DNA of 64,000 bases from Pseudomonas fluorescens (GCF_001623525.1 NZ_CP015225.1:3968001-4032000); one strand, 5' to 3'. Positions 41,378 through 50,560 are shown, counted from the first letter of the stretch. A program made the numbers and translations. The notes: generated from the sequence alone by a model not told the origin.

Positions 41378-42238
41378 TCAGTCTCCCAACGGCAAGTGAT
41401 CATCGCCGCCGCGGTAATCGTCCAGGGCGAGCTTGACCCGTCGCAGGCGCTCTTGATTGTCTTCAGGGTGAGCCAACGCCAGCTCGGTGGCGAGCACGTC
41501 GATGGCCAGCAGCATGCCGTAGCGCGCCGCCGTGGGTTTGTAGATGAACGAGGTCTCGGCGCCTTGCAGGGGCAGCACCACATCGGCCAGTCGGGCGAGG
41601 GGCGAGTCGGCTCGGGTGATGGCCAGGATCGGCGCGCCGTAACTGCGGGCCAGCTCCACCGCACCGAGCAATTCCGGGGTGATACCGGTGAGCGAGCAGG
41701 CGATGACCAGGTGTTCTGCACTCAACGAAGTGGCGGTGATGCGCATCATCACCGGGTCGCGGCAGGCGGCAATCGGGTAGCCGAAACGCACTAGCCGTAC
41801 CTGCAACTCTTCACCGCACAACGCCGACCAGCCACCGAGTCCGAACGCATGAACCATCCGCGCCTTGCCGATCATCCGCACGGCATCGCTGAACCGTGAT
41901 TCTTCGAACGCCGACAGATGCTGACGCAGGGTCGCCTCGATATCGCCGACGATCTGTCCATAAAACGCCGACTGCTCAGGCGCTCCGGCCGGGTCGAGAA
42001 AGCGGCTGCCGACACCGCTGGCCTGGGCCAGTTGCAAGCGCAGGTCGCGAAGATCGCGGCAACCGACGGTGCGGGCGAAGCGCGACAGTGTGGCGCTGCT
42101 GACTTCGGCGCGCTGGGCCAGTTCATCCAGGCTGGCGGAAGCGGCAAATCCTACGTCGTCGAGCATCAGCCGGGCGATTCTGCCTTCGCCGGCGCTGAAG
42201 GAGTCCTGGCGGGAGCGGATCTGGTAAAGGATGTCCAT
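41378..42238 (-). CDS. RpiR-family transcriptional regulator (HTH plus SIS)
   Basis: Regulator of 286 aa with an N-terminal RpiR HTH domain (residues 1-77; helix-turn-helix around SLDELAQRAEVSSATLSRFAR) and a C-terminal SIS domain (about 120-260) that normally binds phosphosugars or related ligands. TAGGAGCC lies upstream of the ATG. It sits between the permease (27 bp upstream) and the deacylase (1 bp downstream), so it most likely controls this operon and is autoregulated. The SIS ligand could be a pathway intermediate. Confidence 0.9.
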   Translation of the reverse strand: MDILYQIRSRQDSFSAGEGRIARLMLDDVGFAASASLDELAQRAEVSSATLSRFARTVGCRDLRDLRLQLAQASGVGSRFLDPAGAPEQSAFYGQIVGDIEATLRQHLSAFEESRFSDAVRMIGKARMVHAFGLGGWSALCGEELQVRLVRFGYPIAACRDPVMMRITATSLSAEHLVIACSLTGITPELLGAVELARSYGAPILAITRADSPLARLADVVLPLQGAETSFIYKPTAARYGMLLAIDVLATELALAHPEDNQERLRRVKLALDDYRGGDDHLPLGD

Positions 42239-42265
42239 GACGGCTCCTATGAAATGGCGCGGCGC

Positions 42266-43615
42266 TCAGAGCAAGCGCGAAAGACCGAGGGTCAGGCCGA
42301 ACGCGACCACGGAAATCAGCGTTTCGAGCACGGTCCAGGTCTTGAAGGTTTGGGCAACGGTCATATTGAAGTATTCCTTGATCAGCCAGAAGCCGCCGTC
42401 GTTGACGTGGGAAAAGATAACCGACCCCGCTCCGGTGGCCAGCACCAGCAATTCGGGATGGGGATAACCCAGGCCGATCGCCACGGGCGCGACGATGCCT
42501 GAGGCCGTGGTCATCGCCACAGTGGCCGAGCCAGTGGCGACGCGCATCAGGGCAGCGAACAACCAGCCCATGACCAATGGCGACAACTGGAATTCCTGGG
42601 CCAGGCCGACAATCTGCTGGGTGACCCCGGCGTCCACCAGGATCCGGTTCAAACCACCGCCAGCACCCACCAATAAGGTGATGCTGGCCGTCGGTGCCAG
42701 GCATTCGTTGGTGAACTTGAGGATCGACTCGCGGTTGAAACCCTGGGCCAGGCCGAGGGTCCAGAAGCTCAGGACGGTCGCCAGCAACAAGGCGATCACC
42801 GAGTTGCCGATGAACAGCAAAAACTGGTTGAAACCGCTTCCCGGCGTGGAGATCAGGTTGGCCCAGCCGCCGATCAGCATGAGGATCACTGGCAGCAGGA
42901 CAGTCCCCAGGGTCACGCCGAAACCCGGCAGGTTCGCGCGGGGCTCGCGGTCGAGAAATTGCCGCTCCAACGGGTTTTCAGCCGGCAGCTGGATGCGTGG
43001 CACGATGAATTTGGCGTACAGGGGACCGGCGATGATCGCGGTGGGGATGCCAATCAGGATCGCGTACAACAACGTCTGCCCCACCGAGGCCTGGAACGCC
43101 TGCACCGCCAGCATCGCCGCCGGGTGCGGAGGGACAAGTGCGTGGACCACCGAAAGCCCGGCGACCATCGGCAACCCCACCATCAGGATCGACACGCCCA
43201 CGCGCCGTGCGATGGTGAACGCGATGGGCACCAGCAACACGAACCCGACCTCGAAGAACAACGGCAGCCCGACCAGGAAGGCAATGCACACCATCGCCCA
43301 GTGGGCGTTGCGCTCGCCGAAGCGTTCAATCAGCGTCTGCGCCATCCGCTCGGCCCCGCCGGACTCGGCCATCATCTTGCCGAGCATCGTGCCCAGTGCC
43401 ACCACCAGCGCGATGTGCCCCAGCGTCTTGCCGACACCGGCCTCATACGCCCCCACCACACCCGAGGGCGGCATCCCGGCCAGCAGTGCCAGGCCAATGG
43501 ACACCAGGGTAATCACAATGAACGGATTGAGCCGATAACGGGCGATCAGCACGATCAGCGCAATGATCGCGATGGCCGCGTAGACCAATAGCCAATAACC
43601 GAAAGCAGGGGCCAT
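42266..43615 (-). CDS. GntP-family permease
   Basis: Inner-membrane transporter of the gluconate/GntP family, 449 aa with about 12-14 spans. Family landmarks are AGVGKTLGHIALVVALGTMLGKMM, read here in two adjacent pieces, VHALVPPHPAAM and ATGSATVAMTTA. GAGGAG lies 7 nt from the ATG. The family carries gluconate, related hydroxy acids and, in D-amino-acid loci, acylated or D-amino acids. Its operon partners (RpiR, D-aminoacylase) favour the latter here, by inference only. It is the first gene of the operon. Confidence 0.88.
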   Translation of the reverse strand: MAPAFGYWLLVYAAIAIIALIVLIARYRLNPFIVITLVSIGLALLAGMPPSGVVGAYEAGVGKTLGHIALVVALGTMLGKMMAESGGAERMAQTLIERFGERNAHWAMVCIAFLVGLPLFFEVGFVLLVPIAFTIARRVGVSILMVGLPMVAGLSVVHALVPPHPAAMLAVQAFQASVGQTLLYAILIGIPTAIIAGPLYAKFIVPRIQLPAENPLERQFLDREPRANLPGFGVTLGTVLLPVILMLIGGWANLISTPGSGFNQFLLFIGNSVIALLLATVLSFWTLGLAQGFNRESILKFTNECLAPTASITLLVGAGGGLNRILVDAGVTQQIVGLAQEFQLSPLVMGWLFAALMRVATGSATVAMTTASGIVAPVAIGLGYPHPELLVLATGAGSVIFSHVNDGGFWLIKEYFNMTVAQTFKTWTVLETLISVVAFGLTLGLSRLL

Positions 43616-43949
43616 GCGTTACTCCTCGAATGGGGTCACGTCGATGTGTCGTGAAACTCATAAATCATTTAGACGAGGAATCTTCAAACCCACTGAAAGT
43701 AATTTTCGTACACAGACAAGAAATGTCGCTGAGGGACATCGCGACGCGGCACTGATGAAAATTCAGCGCAAGACTTTCATTGCCTTTGTGGCGAGGGAGC
43801 TTGCTCCCGCTGGGCTGCGCAGCAGCCCCAACTTCATCAACACAATGACCAACGGCTGGCCGCCCCGCCCTCAATTCCGTACCATCCGCAGCTGTTTTTG
43901 CATCACGCCCCGGTAGCCGACGCTCAACCGGGGCCCAGTCAGGTAAATC
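43616..43949. promoter_or_regulatory. Divergent gap between gntP-type and sulP genes, 334 bp
   Basis: Contains promoters for both directions that I cannot place exactly, a short inverted repeat GAAA-N5-TTTC (43695-43707) that could serve as an operator for the permease operon, and a single REP unit (43787-43829). Nothing here looks protein-coding. Confidence 0.45.
43787..43829. repeat. Single REP unit
   Basis: One copy of the REP core GGCGAGGGAGCTTGCTCCC with the following CTGGGCTGCGCAGCAGCCC hairpin. It is the left half of the paired elements at 24662, 47427 and 50928, with no inverted partner. Confidence 0.88.
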
Positions 43950-45395
43950 ATGAAACCAGCACGTCTTCGCGCCGACGCCCTCGCCGGCCTCACCACGTCT
44001 TTCGCCTTGCTCCCCGAATGCATCGCCTTCGCCCTGGTAGCCCACCTCAATCCGCTGATGGGGCTCTACGGCGCGTTCATCATCTGCACGCTGACCGCCC
44101 TGTTCGGCGGACGGCCAGGCATGGTGTCGGGCGCGGCGGGTTCGATGGCGGTGGTGATCATCGCGCTGGTGGTGCAACACGGCGTGCAGTACTTGCTGGC
44201 CACCGTGCTGTTGGGCGGGCTGATCATGATGGCCTTCGGGCTGTTGCGGCTGGGCAAGCTGGTGCGCATGGTCCCGCACCCGGTGATGCTCGGCTTCGTC
44301 AACGGCCTGGCGATTGTCATTGCGCTGGCCCAACTGGAGCATTTCAAGCAGGGTGAAACCTGGCTCAGCGGCGATCCGCTGTATCTGATGGCCGGCCTGG
44401 TGGCGCTGACCATGGCCATCGTCTACCTGCTACCACGCCTGACCCGCAGCGTGCCGCCGGCCCTGGTGGCGATCCTCGGTGTCGGCCTGGCGGTCTACCT
44501 GCTCGGCCTGCCCACCCGAACGCTGGGCGACATGGCCCATATCGCCGGCAGCTTGCCTGCCTTCGCCTGGCCCGATCTTCCCTGGAACCTGGAGACCCTG
44601 CAGATCGTCGTGCCCTACGCGGTGATCATGGCGATGGTCGGTTTGCTGGAAACCCTGCTGACCCTGAACCTCACCGACGAAATCACCCAGAGCCGCGGTT
44701 ATCCGGACCGTGAATGCGTGGCGCTGGGCGCTGCCAACATCGCCTCCGGGCTGTTCGGCGGCATGGGCGGCTGCGCCATGATCGGCCAGACGGTAATCAA
44801 CCTCAGCTCGGGTGGGCGCGGACGGTTATCGGGCGTGGTGGCCGGGGTGATGGTGTTGCTGTTCGTGTTGTTCCTGTCGCCGTTGATCGAGCGCATCCCG
44901 CTGGCTGCGCTGGTGGGCGTGATGTTCGTGGTTGCGCAGCAGACCTTCGCCTGGGCCTCGCTGCGGGTGATCAACAAGGTGCCGAAGAATGATGTGTTGG
45001 TGATCATCGCGGTGACCGTCATCACGGTATTCACCGACCTGGCCGTGGCCGTGCTCTGTGGGATCATCATCGCGGCGCTCAACTTCGCCTGGCAACAGGC
45101 GCGGGAGCTGTACGCCGACACGCATCAGGAAGCCGACGGCAGCAAACTCTATCGCTTGCACGGCACGCTGTTCTTCGCCTCGACAACACCGTTTCTCAAC
45201 CAGTTCGACCCGGCCAACGACCCGGCCCTGGTGACCCTCGATTGCCGCCACTTGCGCTTCGTCGACTACTCGGCCGTCGCCGCACTCAAGACCTTGCGCG
45301 AGCGCTACAGCAAAGCCGGCAAGCACTTGCGTGTGTTCCACCTGTCCGAGCGTTGCAAGCAAATGCTCAAGCGCGCGGGCGTGCAGCACGACTGA
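43950..45395 (+). CDS. SulP-family anion transporter with STAS domain
   Basis: SLC26/SulP-type inner-membrane transporter, 481 aa, with about 12-14 spans in the 7+7 fold (LAGLTTSFALLPECIAFALV; VSGAAGSMAVV; TLNLTDEITQSRG) and a C-terminal STAS domain (about 390-481, VTLDCRHLRFVDYSAVAAL). Such proteins carry sulfate, bicarbonate or dicarboxylates; the substrate is not assignable here. It is shorter at the N-terminus than many SulP proteins. AGG precedes the ATG at 43950. It is monocistronic, followed by a short palindromic repeat. Confidence 0.9.
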   Translation: MKPARLRADALAGLTTSFALLPECIAFALVAHLNPLMGLYGAFIICTLTALFGGRPGMVSGAAGSMAVVIIALVVQHGVQYLLATVLLGGLIMMAFGLLRLGKLVRMVPHPVMLGFVNGLAIVIALAQLEHFKQGETWLSGDPLYLMAGLVALTMAIVYLLPRLTRSVPPALVAILGVGLAVYLLGLPTRTLGDMAHIAGSLPAFAWPDLPWNLETLQIVVPYAVIMAMVGLLETLLTLNLTDEITQSRGYPDRECVALGAANIASGLFGGMGGCAMIGQTVINLSSGGRGRLSGVVAGVMVLLFVLFLSPLIERIPLAALVGVMFVVAQQTFAWASLRVINKVPKNDVLVIIAVTVITVFTDLAVAVLCGIIIAALNFAWQQARELYADTHQEADGSKLYRLHGTLFFASTTPFLNQFDPANDPALVTLDCRHLRFVDYSAVAALKTLRERYSKAGKHLRVFHLSERCKQMLKRAGVQHD

Positions 45396-45415
45396 AGCAA
45401 CACGCAACAAAAACC

Positions 45416-45443
45416 TGTGGGAGCGAGCCTGCTTGCTCCCACA
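45416..45443. repeat. Short palindromic repeat (GTGGGAGC type)
   Basis: Perfect 9-bp arms TGTGGGAGC and GCTCCCACA around a 10-nt spacer, a short extragenic palindrome of a type frequent in fluorescent pseudomonads. It lies between the convergent sulP and epimerase genes and may also help terminate transcription. Confidence 0.85.
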
Positions 45444-45477
45444 AGGGGGCTTATTCTGCTGGCACTACCGGCGTCAC

Positions 45478-46371
45478 TCACACCATCTCATCAAGAATCC
45501 ACTCCACCACCGACATTCGCTTCGGCGTCCAACCCAGCAGCTCATGGGCGTTCTTGCCCCGCACCCGGCTGTTGGAACCCAGGCCATAGTTGGCCATTTC
45601 GTAGCCCCACTCGGCTTCGGCATCGGCCAACGGCCAGTCCTGCGGTTCGCCCAGGTTCAGCGCTCGGGCCATGGCGGTGGTCATGTCGATGAACGAAGCT
45701 TCGCCGCTTTCGACGAAGTAGAACGTGCCTGGCTGGTTACGGGTCAAGGCGAGTTTGTATAACTCGACCACGTCCTCGATGTGCACGTTGGACCAGATGT
45801 TCTGCCCAGGCCCGACATGCCGCACCACCCCGCTTTTACGGGCCTGCTTGAGCAGCCGTGGCAACTGCACGCTGTCACGCTTGACCCCCAGGCTGTGGCC
45901 ATAGATCAAGGTGTTGCAGATCACCGCCGAGTTCACGCCGTGTTTCGCCGCGTCCAGGACCAGATTATCGATAGCGACACGGGCGACCTTGTCGGCGGTG
46001 GGGGGCGGCAGGTTGTCTTCGTAGAAGATGGCCTCGCTGGAACGACCGCCCGAAGCATCCCCGACGATGCTCGAACCGCTGGTGTGCAGCAACACTTTGT
46101 TCGACCCCTTGAGTCCTTCGATCAAGGCCTCTACCGCACCGCGATGATCGCTGCTGGCGGCATTGATCACCGCGTCGGCGGCACGTGCCTGTTCGCTGAG
46201 CAGCGCGCTGTCTTCGAGGGTGCCGATGACCGGCTTGATACCCAGTGCAGTCAGCTCGCTCGCCTGTTCGGCGCTGCGCACCAGACCGGTGACGTGATGC
46301 CCGGCGCGGGCCAGGCCGGTGGCGATGGAGCCGCCGATGAAACCGGCAGCGCCAGTGACGAATACGTTCAT
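45478..46371 (-). CDS. NAD(P)-dependent epimerase/dehydratase family oxidoreductase
   Basis: Extended SDR-type Rossmann protein, 297 aa. It has the nucleotide motif TGAAGFIGG at residues 6-14. The active site departs from the textbook YxxxK; a Ser-rich LLHTSGSSI segment holds the catalytic Ser region. AAGGAG precedes the ATG by seven bases. It is co-directional with the LysR gene 100 bp upstream, so regulation by that LysR is plausible. Substrate unknown. Confidence 0.85.
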   Translation of the reverse strand: MNVFVTGAAGFIGGSIATGLARAGHHVTGLVRSAEQASELTALGIKPVIGTLEDSALLSEQARAADAVINAASSDHRGAVEALIEGLKGSNKVLLHTSGSSIVGDASGGRSSEAIFYEDNLPPPTADKVARVAIDNLVLDAAKHGVNSAVICNTLIYGHSLGVKRDSVQLPRLLKQARKSGVVRHVGPGQNIWSNVHIEDVVELYKLALTRNQPGTFYFVESGEASFIDMTTAMARALNLGEPQDWPLADAEAEWGYEMANYGLGSNSRVRGKNAHELLGWTPKRMSVVEWILDEMV

Positions 46372-46473
46372 GAAAGAACTCCTTGGCAGATCAGTGATGG
46401 GACGAGTATCGGGGACCGATCCTTGGCGAAACAGTCCACATTGCCCAAATCACTCTTGCCTTGAAGTCACGAA

Positions 46474-47385
46474 TCAGCCCTTGAATTCCCGCGAGGCGTA
46501 GTCGGCGAGCTTGCCCTGGATGAAGTCCAGGAAGCACTGGATCCGCAAGGCCAGTTGCGAGTTGCGGTAGTACACGGCATTGATCGGCTGGCGATACCCG
46601 CTGTTGGCATCGGCCAGCAGCACCTTCAGCCGACCGGCCTGGATGTCTTCGCGGGTCATGAAGTCCGACAGGCAGGCAATACCCTGCCCTTGCAGCGCCA
46701 GATGGCGCACGGTCTCGCCGCTCGACGCACTGATCGCTGGCTGGATCGGCCAACGATCACCGTGCACGTGGCGCAGCGGCCACTGGTTGAGGCCCTCGTT
46801 CTGGGCAAACCCCAGCAGCGCATGACCGGCCAGCTCGGCGACGCTTGACGGCGTGCCGTGCTGCTTCAGATAAGCGGGGCTGGCCAGGATGTGCAACGGA
46901 CTACAGCCCAGGGCGCGGGCATGAAGGGTCGAGTCCGTGAGGGTGCCTATGCGGATGGCGATGTCGGTGCTTTGCTCCAGCAAATCGATGATCAGGTCGT
47001 TGCTGTTGAGTTCTAGCTGGATGTCCGGGTAGAGCCGGCGGAATTCTTCGATGTGCGGGACGATGGCGTGCAGCATGAACGGCGACGCAGCGTTGATCCG
47101 TAAGCGCCCTGCAGGATTTTTCTGACGGGACGACAAACGCTCCTCCAACTGATCCATCTGATCAAGGATGCCCTTGGCCTGTTCGAAGAAATACTTGCCC
47201 TCCTCGGTCAGGTCCATGCGTCGGGTGGTGCGGTTGATCAGCGTGGTGTCGAGCTTTGCCTCCAGCCGCGACAACGTGCGGCTGACCGCCGACGGCGTCT
47301 GCCCGACCTGCTCGGCGGCGGCAGAGATCGATCCGCATTCGATCACGCAGACGAAAATCTGCAATTCGTCGGATCTGGCTTTCAC
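46474..47385 (-). CDS. LysR-family transcriptional regulator
   Basis: LysR regulator, 303 aa, with an N-terminal winged HTH (residues 1-60: ISAAAEQVGQTPSAVSRTLS) and a LysR substrate-binding domain. It starts with GTG at 47385, supported by AGAGGA a few bases upstream; the nearest ATG runs into a stop. It is followed on the same strand by the epimerase-type oxidoreductase and separated from mdaB by a paired REP element. It could control either neighbour. Confidence 0.9.
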   Translation of the reverse strand: MKARSDELQIFVCVIECGSISAAAEQVGQTPSAVSRTLSRLEAKLDTTLINRTTRRMDLTEEGKYFFEQAKGILDQMDQLEERLSSRQKNPAGRLRINAASPFMLHAIVPHIEEFRRLYPDIQLELNSNDLIIDLLEQSTDIAIRIGTLTDSTLHARALGCSPLHILASPAYLKQHGTPSSVAELAGHALLGFAQNEGLNQWPLRHVHGDRWPIQPAISASSGETVRHLALQGQGIACLSDFMTREDIQAGRLKVLLADANSGYRQPINAVYYRNSQLALRIQCFLDFIQGKLADYASREFKG

Positions 47386-47426
47386 GGGTGTCCTCTCATG
47401 GGATGCAACTCAATGTGACAGGCTTT

Positions 47427-47520
47427 TGTGGCGAGGGAGCTTGCTCCCGCTCGGCTGCGCAGCGGCCGCCTTCTTGAAGAGGCGCTTCGCACCTCAGCGG
47501 GAGCAAGCTCCCTCGCCACA
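47427..47520. repeat. Paired REP element (BIME-like)
   Basis: Two inverted TGTGGCGAGGGAGCTTGCTC cores at the outer ends with a G+C-rich hairpin spacer, between mdaB and the LysR gene. Confidence 0.92.
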
Positions 47521-47578
47521 TAAGATGCCTTGCCACAGATGCATCATCGTCTTCAGGTAGGTCCCGATACTAGCCGGA

Positions 47579-48169
47579 TTACCGCGAAAGGCCGAACACC
47601 TCGCGCAAATGCTGCTCATACCGCGCGACATCGGCCTCAACGTTCGGACGTTTCATCACGTCCACGCACAGGAAGGTCGGCAGGCCGGTCATGCCCAGGA
47701 ACTGGTTGGCTTTGTGGAATGGAAAGTACACCGCGTCCACGCCCGTGGCTTCGAAGAAATCAGTCGGATCGTCGAAGGCTTGCTGCGGGGCATTCCAGGT
47801 CAAGGACAACATGTATTGCTTGCCTTGCAACAGGCCACCGCTGCCGTATTTCTGCGACGCATCGGAACGGGTCCGGCCGTCGCTGGCGTAGAGGCTGCCG
47901 TGGCCTTCTGTGAAGACTTCGTCGATGTATTTCTTCACGGTCCACGGCGCCCCCATCCACCAACCCGGCATCTGGTAAACGATCACGTCGGCCCAAAGGA
48001 ACTTGGCGACTTCCTCCTTGATGTCGTAGCCGCCGTCAATGAAGGTGGTTTTCACATCAACACCGCCACGGTCCAACACACTGACCGCCGTGTCGTGGAG
48101 GGTGGCGTTGTAGCGACCGTCGGAATGAGCGAATTGTTTACCGCCGTTGAGCAACAGGACTTTTTTCAT
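47579..48169 (-). CDS. mdaB: NAD(P)H quinone reductase, MdaB-like
   Basis: Flavodoxin-fold NAD(P)H:quinone oxidoreductase, 196 aa, of the MdaB (modulator of drug activity B) family, which reduces quinones by two electrons and so limits redox cycling. It begins MKKVLLLNGGKQFAHSDGR and has the family segments YQMPGWWMGAPWTVKKY and NAPQQAFDDP. I chose the ATG at 48169 (GAGGCTCTCC upstream); upstream in-frame codons are noncoding leader. It is divergent from a YgiN-like quinol monooxygenase, the same partnership as mdaB-ygiN in E. coli. Confidence 0.92.
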   Translation of the reverse strand: MKKVLLLNGGKQFAHSDGRYNATLHDTAVSVLDRGGVDVKTTFIDGGYDIKEEVAKFLWADVIVYQMPGWWMGAPWTVKKYIDEVFTEGHGSLYASDGRTRSDASQKYGSGGLLQGKQYMLSLTWNAPQQAFDDPTDFFEATGVDAVYFPFHKANQFLGMTGLPTFLCVDVMKRPNVEADVARYEQHLREVFGLSR

Positions 48170-48176
48170 GGAGAGC

Positions 48177-48256
48177 CTCATCGGGTACCACGGCACGGGC
48201 CACTGCATGGCCGCGGGGTGGAAAGATTGAAAACGATGGCGGCAGCGTACCGATGA
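48177..48256. promoter_or_regulatory. Inverted repeat in the mdaB/ygiN divergent gap
   Basis: CTCATCGGGTAC (48177-48188) is mirrored by GTACCGATGAG (48246-48256) with one extra G in the left arm. The two arms are 57 nt apart and lie in the mdaB leader. They may be two operator halves for a looping regulator or a long-range leader hairpin. Confidence 0.35.
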
Positions 48257-48368
48257 GCCTCGCGCGGAATAAGCACCGGCACGGCAAAACTGATTTGACC
48301 AAAACGCACGAATCAACAGCCGATTATTGCCATAGGATTCAGCCGACTTTCATTTCAGGAGGCACCTG

Positions 48369-48683
48369 ATGAGCGAATTGCACGGTTTCATCCTTCACGC
48401 CAAGACCCGTCCGGAAAAAGCCGAGGCCTTCGAAGCGCTGTTTCGCGCCTATGTCGAGCCAAGCCGCGCCGAGCCCGGCTGCATCGAATATCACATGTTG
48501 CGGGACCAGCAAGACCCGACGCTGTTTATCTTCTATGAGATCTGGGCCTCCCAGGCGCACCTGGATGTGCACTCGAACCTGCCACACATGAAGCAGTTCT
48601 TCGAGCAGCGCATGGATTACCTGGAGCGCGACTTCGAAATCCGCCGCATCGACATGCTGAGTGCGTCCTCGGCTAGCCGTTGA
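48369..48683 (+). CDS. Antibiotic biosynthesis monooxygenase (ABM/YgiN-like)
   Basis: Small cofactor-free monooxygenase-fold protein, 104 aa, of the YgiN/ABM family: a dimeric ferredoxin-like fold with the segments HAKTRPEKAEAFEALF and EPGCIEYHMLRD. YgiN of E. coli oxidises quinols and is thought to cycle quinones with MdaB; the divergent mdaB here fits that pairing. GGAGG lies five bases ahead of the ATG. Its 3' end overlaps the convergent TauE/SafE gene by 11 bp. Confidence 0.88.
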   Translation: MSELHGFILHAKTRPEKAEAFEALFRAYVEPSRAEPGCIEYHMLRDQQDPTLFIFYEIWASQAHLDVHSNLPHMKQFFEQRMDYLERDFEIRRIDMLSASSASR

Positions 48684-49437
48684 TCATCAAGTGGCCCCCG
48701 AGCGCGCCGAGGCCGATGAAAAATACCCGTTTGAACAACACGGCGCTGATCCGCTGACGCAACCATTGCCCCAGCCACATCCCCAGCAGCGCCGGTACCA
48801 ACGCCAGCAACGAAGCGCTCAATTCGCCCCCGCCCAGTGCGCCGCGCCACACCAGGCCGGCGGCCAGGGCCAGGGTAGAAACGGTGAAAGACAGGCCCAG
48901 GGCTTGCACCAGTTCATCCTTGCTCAAGCCCAACGCTTGCAGATAGGGCACCGCCGGAATGACGAACACACCGGTGGCGGACGTGATGAGGCCGGTCAGC
49001 AACCCACAAAGCGGGGCGATCCACGGCTCGACATGGGCGCCGACCCGCAGCGTTGGCAGCAACAGCCCGCTCAGCGCATACAGCACCAGCGCCCCACCCA
49101 AGGCCCGCACCACCCAGGCCCCACCCGTCATACCGAGCCACAGCGTACCAAGCCCGGTGCCGATGAAAATCGTCAGCAGCAGTGGCCACAGGCGGCGGAG
49201 CAGGGCTTGCAGATGACCACCAAATGCCAATTGCCAGAAATTGGTCAGGGTCGCCGGGATGATGAGCAGCGCCGCAGCCTGCGTCGGAGCCATAGCCAGC
49301 CCAAGCAAGCCCATGGCGATGGTCGGCAGGCCGAGGCCGATCACGCCCTTGATGGTTCCGGCCAGCAGGAAGGTGCCGATGACCAGCAGGGAAAGGGCCA
49401 GACCGAGATTTTGATAGAAAGCGATGAGTGCGTTCAT
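48673..49437 (-). CDS. TauE/SafE-family membrane transporter
   Basis: Eight-span membrane protein, 254 aa, of the sulfite/organosulfonate exporter TauE/SafE family, with two similar halves (GTIKGVIGLGLPTIAM; LLTGLITSATGVFVIP). I took the ATG at 49437; an open frame extends 50 codons upstream into the divergent LysR leader. It is divergent from a LysR gene 144 bp away, which is its likely regulator. The transported ion is unknown. Confidence 0.9.
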   Translation of the reverse strand: MNALIAFYQNLGLALSLLVIGTFLLAGTIKGVIGLGLPTIAMGLLGLAMAPTQAAALLIIPATLTNFWQLAFGGHLQALLRRLWPLLLTIFIGTGLGTLWLGMTGGAWVVRALGGALVLYALSGLLLPTLRVGAHVEPWIAPLCGLLTGLITSATGVFVIPAVPYLQALGLSKDELVQALGLSFTVSTLALAAGLVWRGALGGGELSASLLALVPALLGMWLGQWLRQRISAVLFKRVFFIGLGALGGHLMING

Positions 49438-49491
49438 AGGGGTATCGTGCGCCCCGGAACATGGCTTGGAAATCTGCCATATACTGAGGGT

Positions 49492-49512
49492 GCCTCTCTT
49501 TCCGCAAGAGGC
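49492..49512. promoter_or_regulatory. LysR-type inverted repeat in the TauE/LysR gap
   Basis: Arms GCCTCT and AGAGGC with a 9-nt spacer, 70 bp before the LysR start. Size and position suit an LTTR operator controlling both divergent genes. Confidence 0.35.
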
Positions 49513-49581
49513 TGTGAACTCACTGATGCTCGCGATGACGATAAACCAGGCGCCACAGCACTTGAGACAGGATCCCCGCCC

Positions 49582-50463
49582 ATGCACTTCGACCTAACCG
49601 ACCTGCGTCTCTACCTGAACATCCTCGACACCGGCAACATCACCGCCGGTGCGGCTCGCAGCCATTTGTCCCTGGCCGCGGCCAGTGCGCGGGTCCGGGC
49701 CATGGAAGCGTCCCTGGGCATCGACCTGCTTGAGCGCGGACGGCGTGGGGTAACGCCCACTCCCGCAGGCAAAGCCCTGGCCGAGCACGCCCGAATCCTG
49801 CTGCAACAGGCCGAACGCCTGCAACAGGACCTGGCCGAATACGCCAAAGGCATCAAAGGCCGGGTGCGGCTGCTGTGCAACACCAGCGCCATGACCGAAT
49901 ACCTGCCCGAGCTGCTGGCCGATTTTCTCCAGGCCCATCCCAACCTCGACATTGACCTGCAGGAATTGCCCAGCTCACGGATCACCCATGCGCTGCGCCA
50001 AGGCGCGGCAGACCTCGGTATCGTTTCCGACGCAGTGGACACCGAGGGTCTTCAAACCTGGCCTTTTCGCGACGATCCGCTGGTATTGATCCTACCCACC
50101 GGACACCCTCTGGCTGACGGTCGCGCCGTACGTTTCAGCGAAACCCTCAGCCACGATTATGTCGGCCTGAACGCCTCCAGTGCCCTGGCGATTCACCTGG
50201 AAGAGCAGGCCCTGCACATCGGCTCACGTATGCAAGTCCGCATTCGCGCCGATGGTTTCGACGGGCTGATTCGTATGGTGGCCCATGGTGCAGGCATTGC
50301 CATCGTGCCGAAGGCTGCCATCGACCGGCGCCCACCCGAACCATCGTATCAATGCATCCCGCTGCAAGAAGCCTGGGCGCACCGGGCGTTGCTGCTGTGC
50401 GCCCGCAACTTCGACGGTTTGCCGGCCTACGCCACGGCCCTGGCTCGGCATCTGGCCGATTGA
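49582..50463 (+). CDS. LysR-family transcriptional regulator
   Basis: LysR regulator, 293 aa: HTH in residues 1-60 (TGNITAGAARSHLSLAAASARV) and a periplasmic-binding-protein-like effector domain. The start is the ATG at 49582 beginning MHFDLTDLRLYL. A much longer open frame upstream comes from the antisense of the TauE gene and is not coding. It is divergent from the TauE/SafE transporter. The cupin gene follows 98 bp downstream. Confidence 0.92.
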   Translation: MHFDLTDLRLYLNILDTGNITAGAARSHLSLAAASARVRAMEASLGIDLLERGRRGVTPTPAGKALAEHARILLQQAERLQQDLAEYAKGIKGRVRLLCNTSAMTEYLPELLADFLQAHPNLDIDLQELPSSRITHALRQGAADLGIVSDAVDTEGLQTWPFRDDPLVLILPTGHPLADGRAVRFSETLSHDYVGLNASSALAIHLEEQALHIGSRMQVRIRADGFDGLIRMVAHGAGIAIVPKAAIDRRPPEPSYQCIPLQEAWAHRALLLCARNFDGLPAYATALARHLAD

Positions 50464-50560
50464 TGCGCGCTTCTGGATAGCCCGATGTCGACCACAGACA
50501 TCTACCCGCTCATGCCGCACGTTAGGGTGCCTGTTCTCTTCCGCCCCTTTCGGAGCTCAC

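Noticed and set aside
48661..49581. Upstream extension of the second LysR frame to 600 codons
   Set aside because: The extension is Gln/Arg-rich antisense of the TauE/SafE gene. The LysR homology starts exactly at the ATG at 49582.
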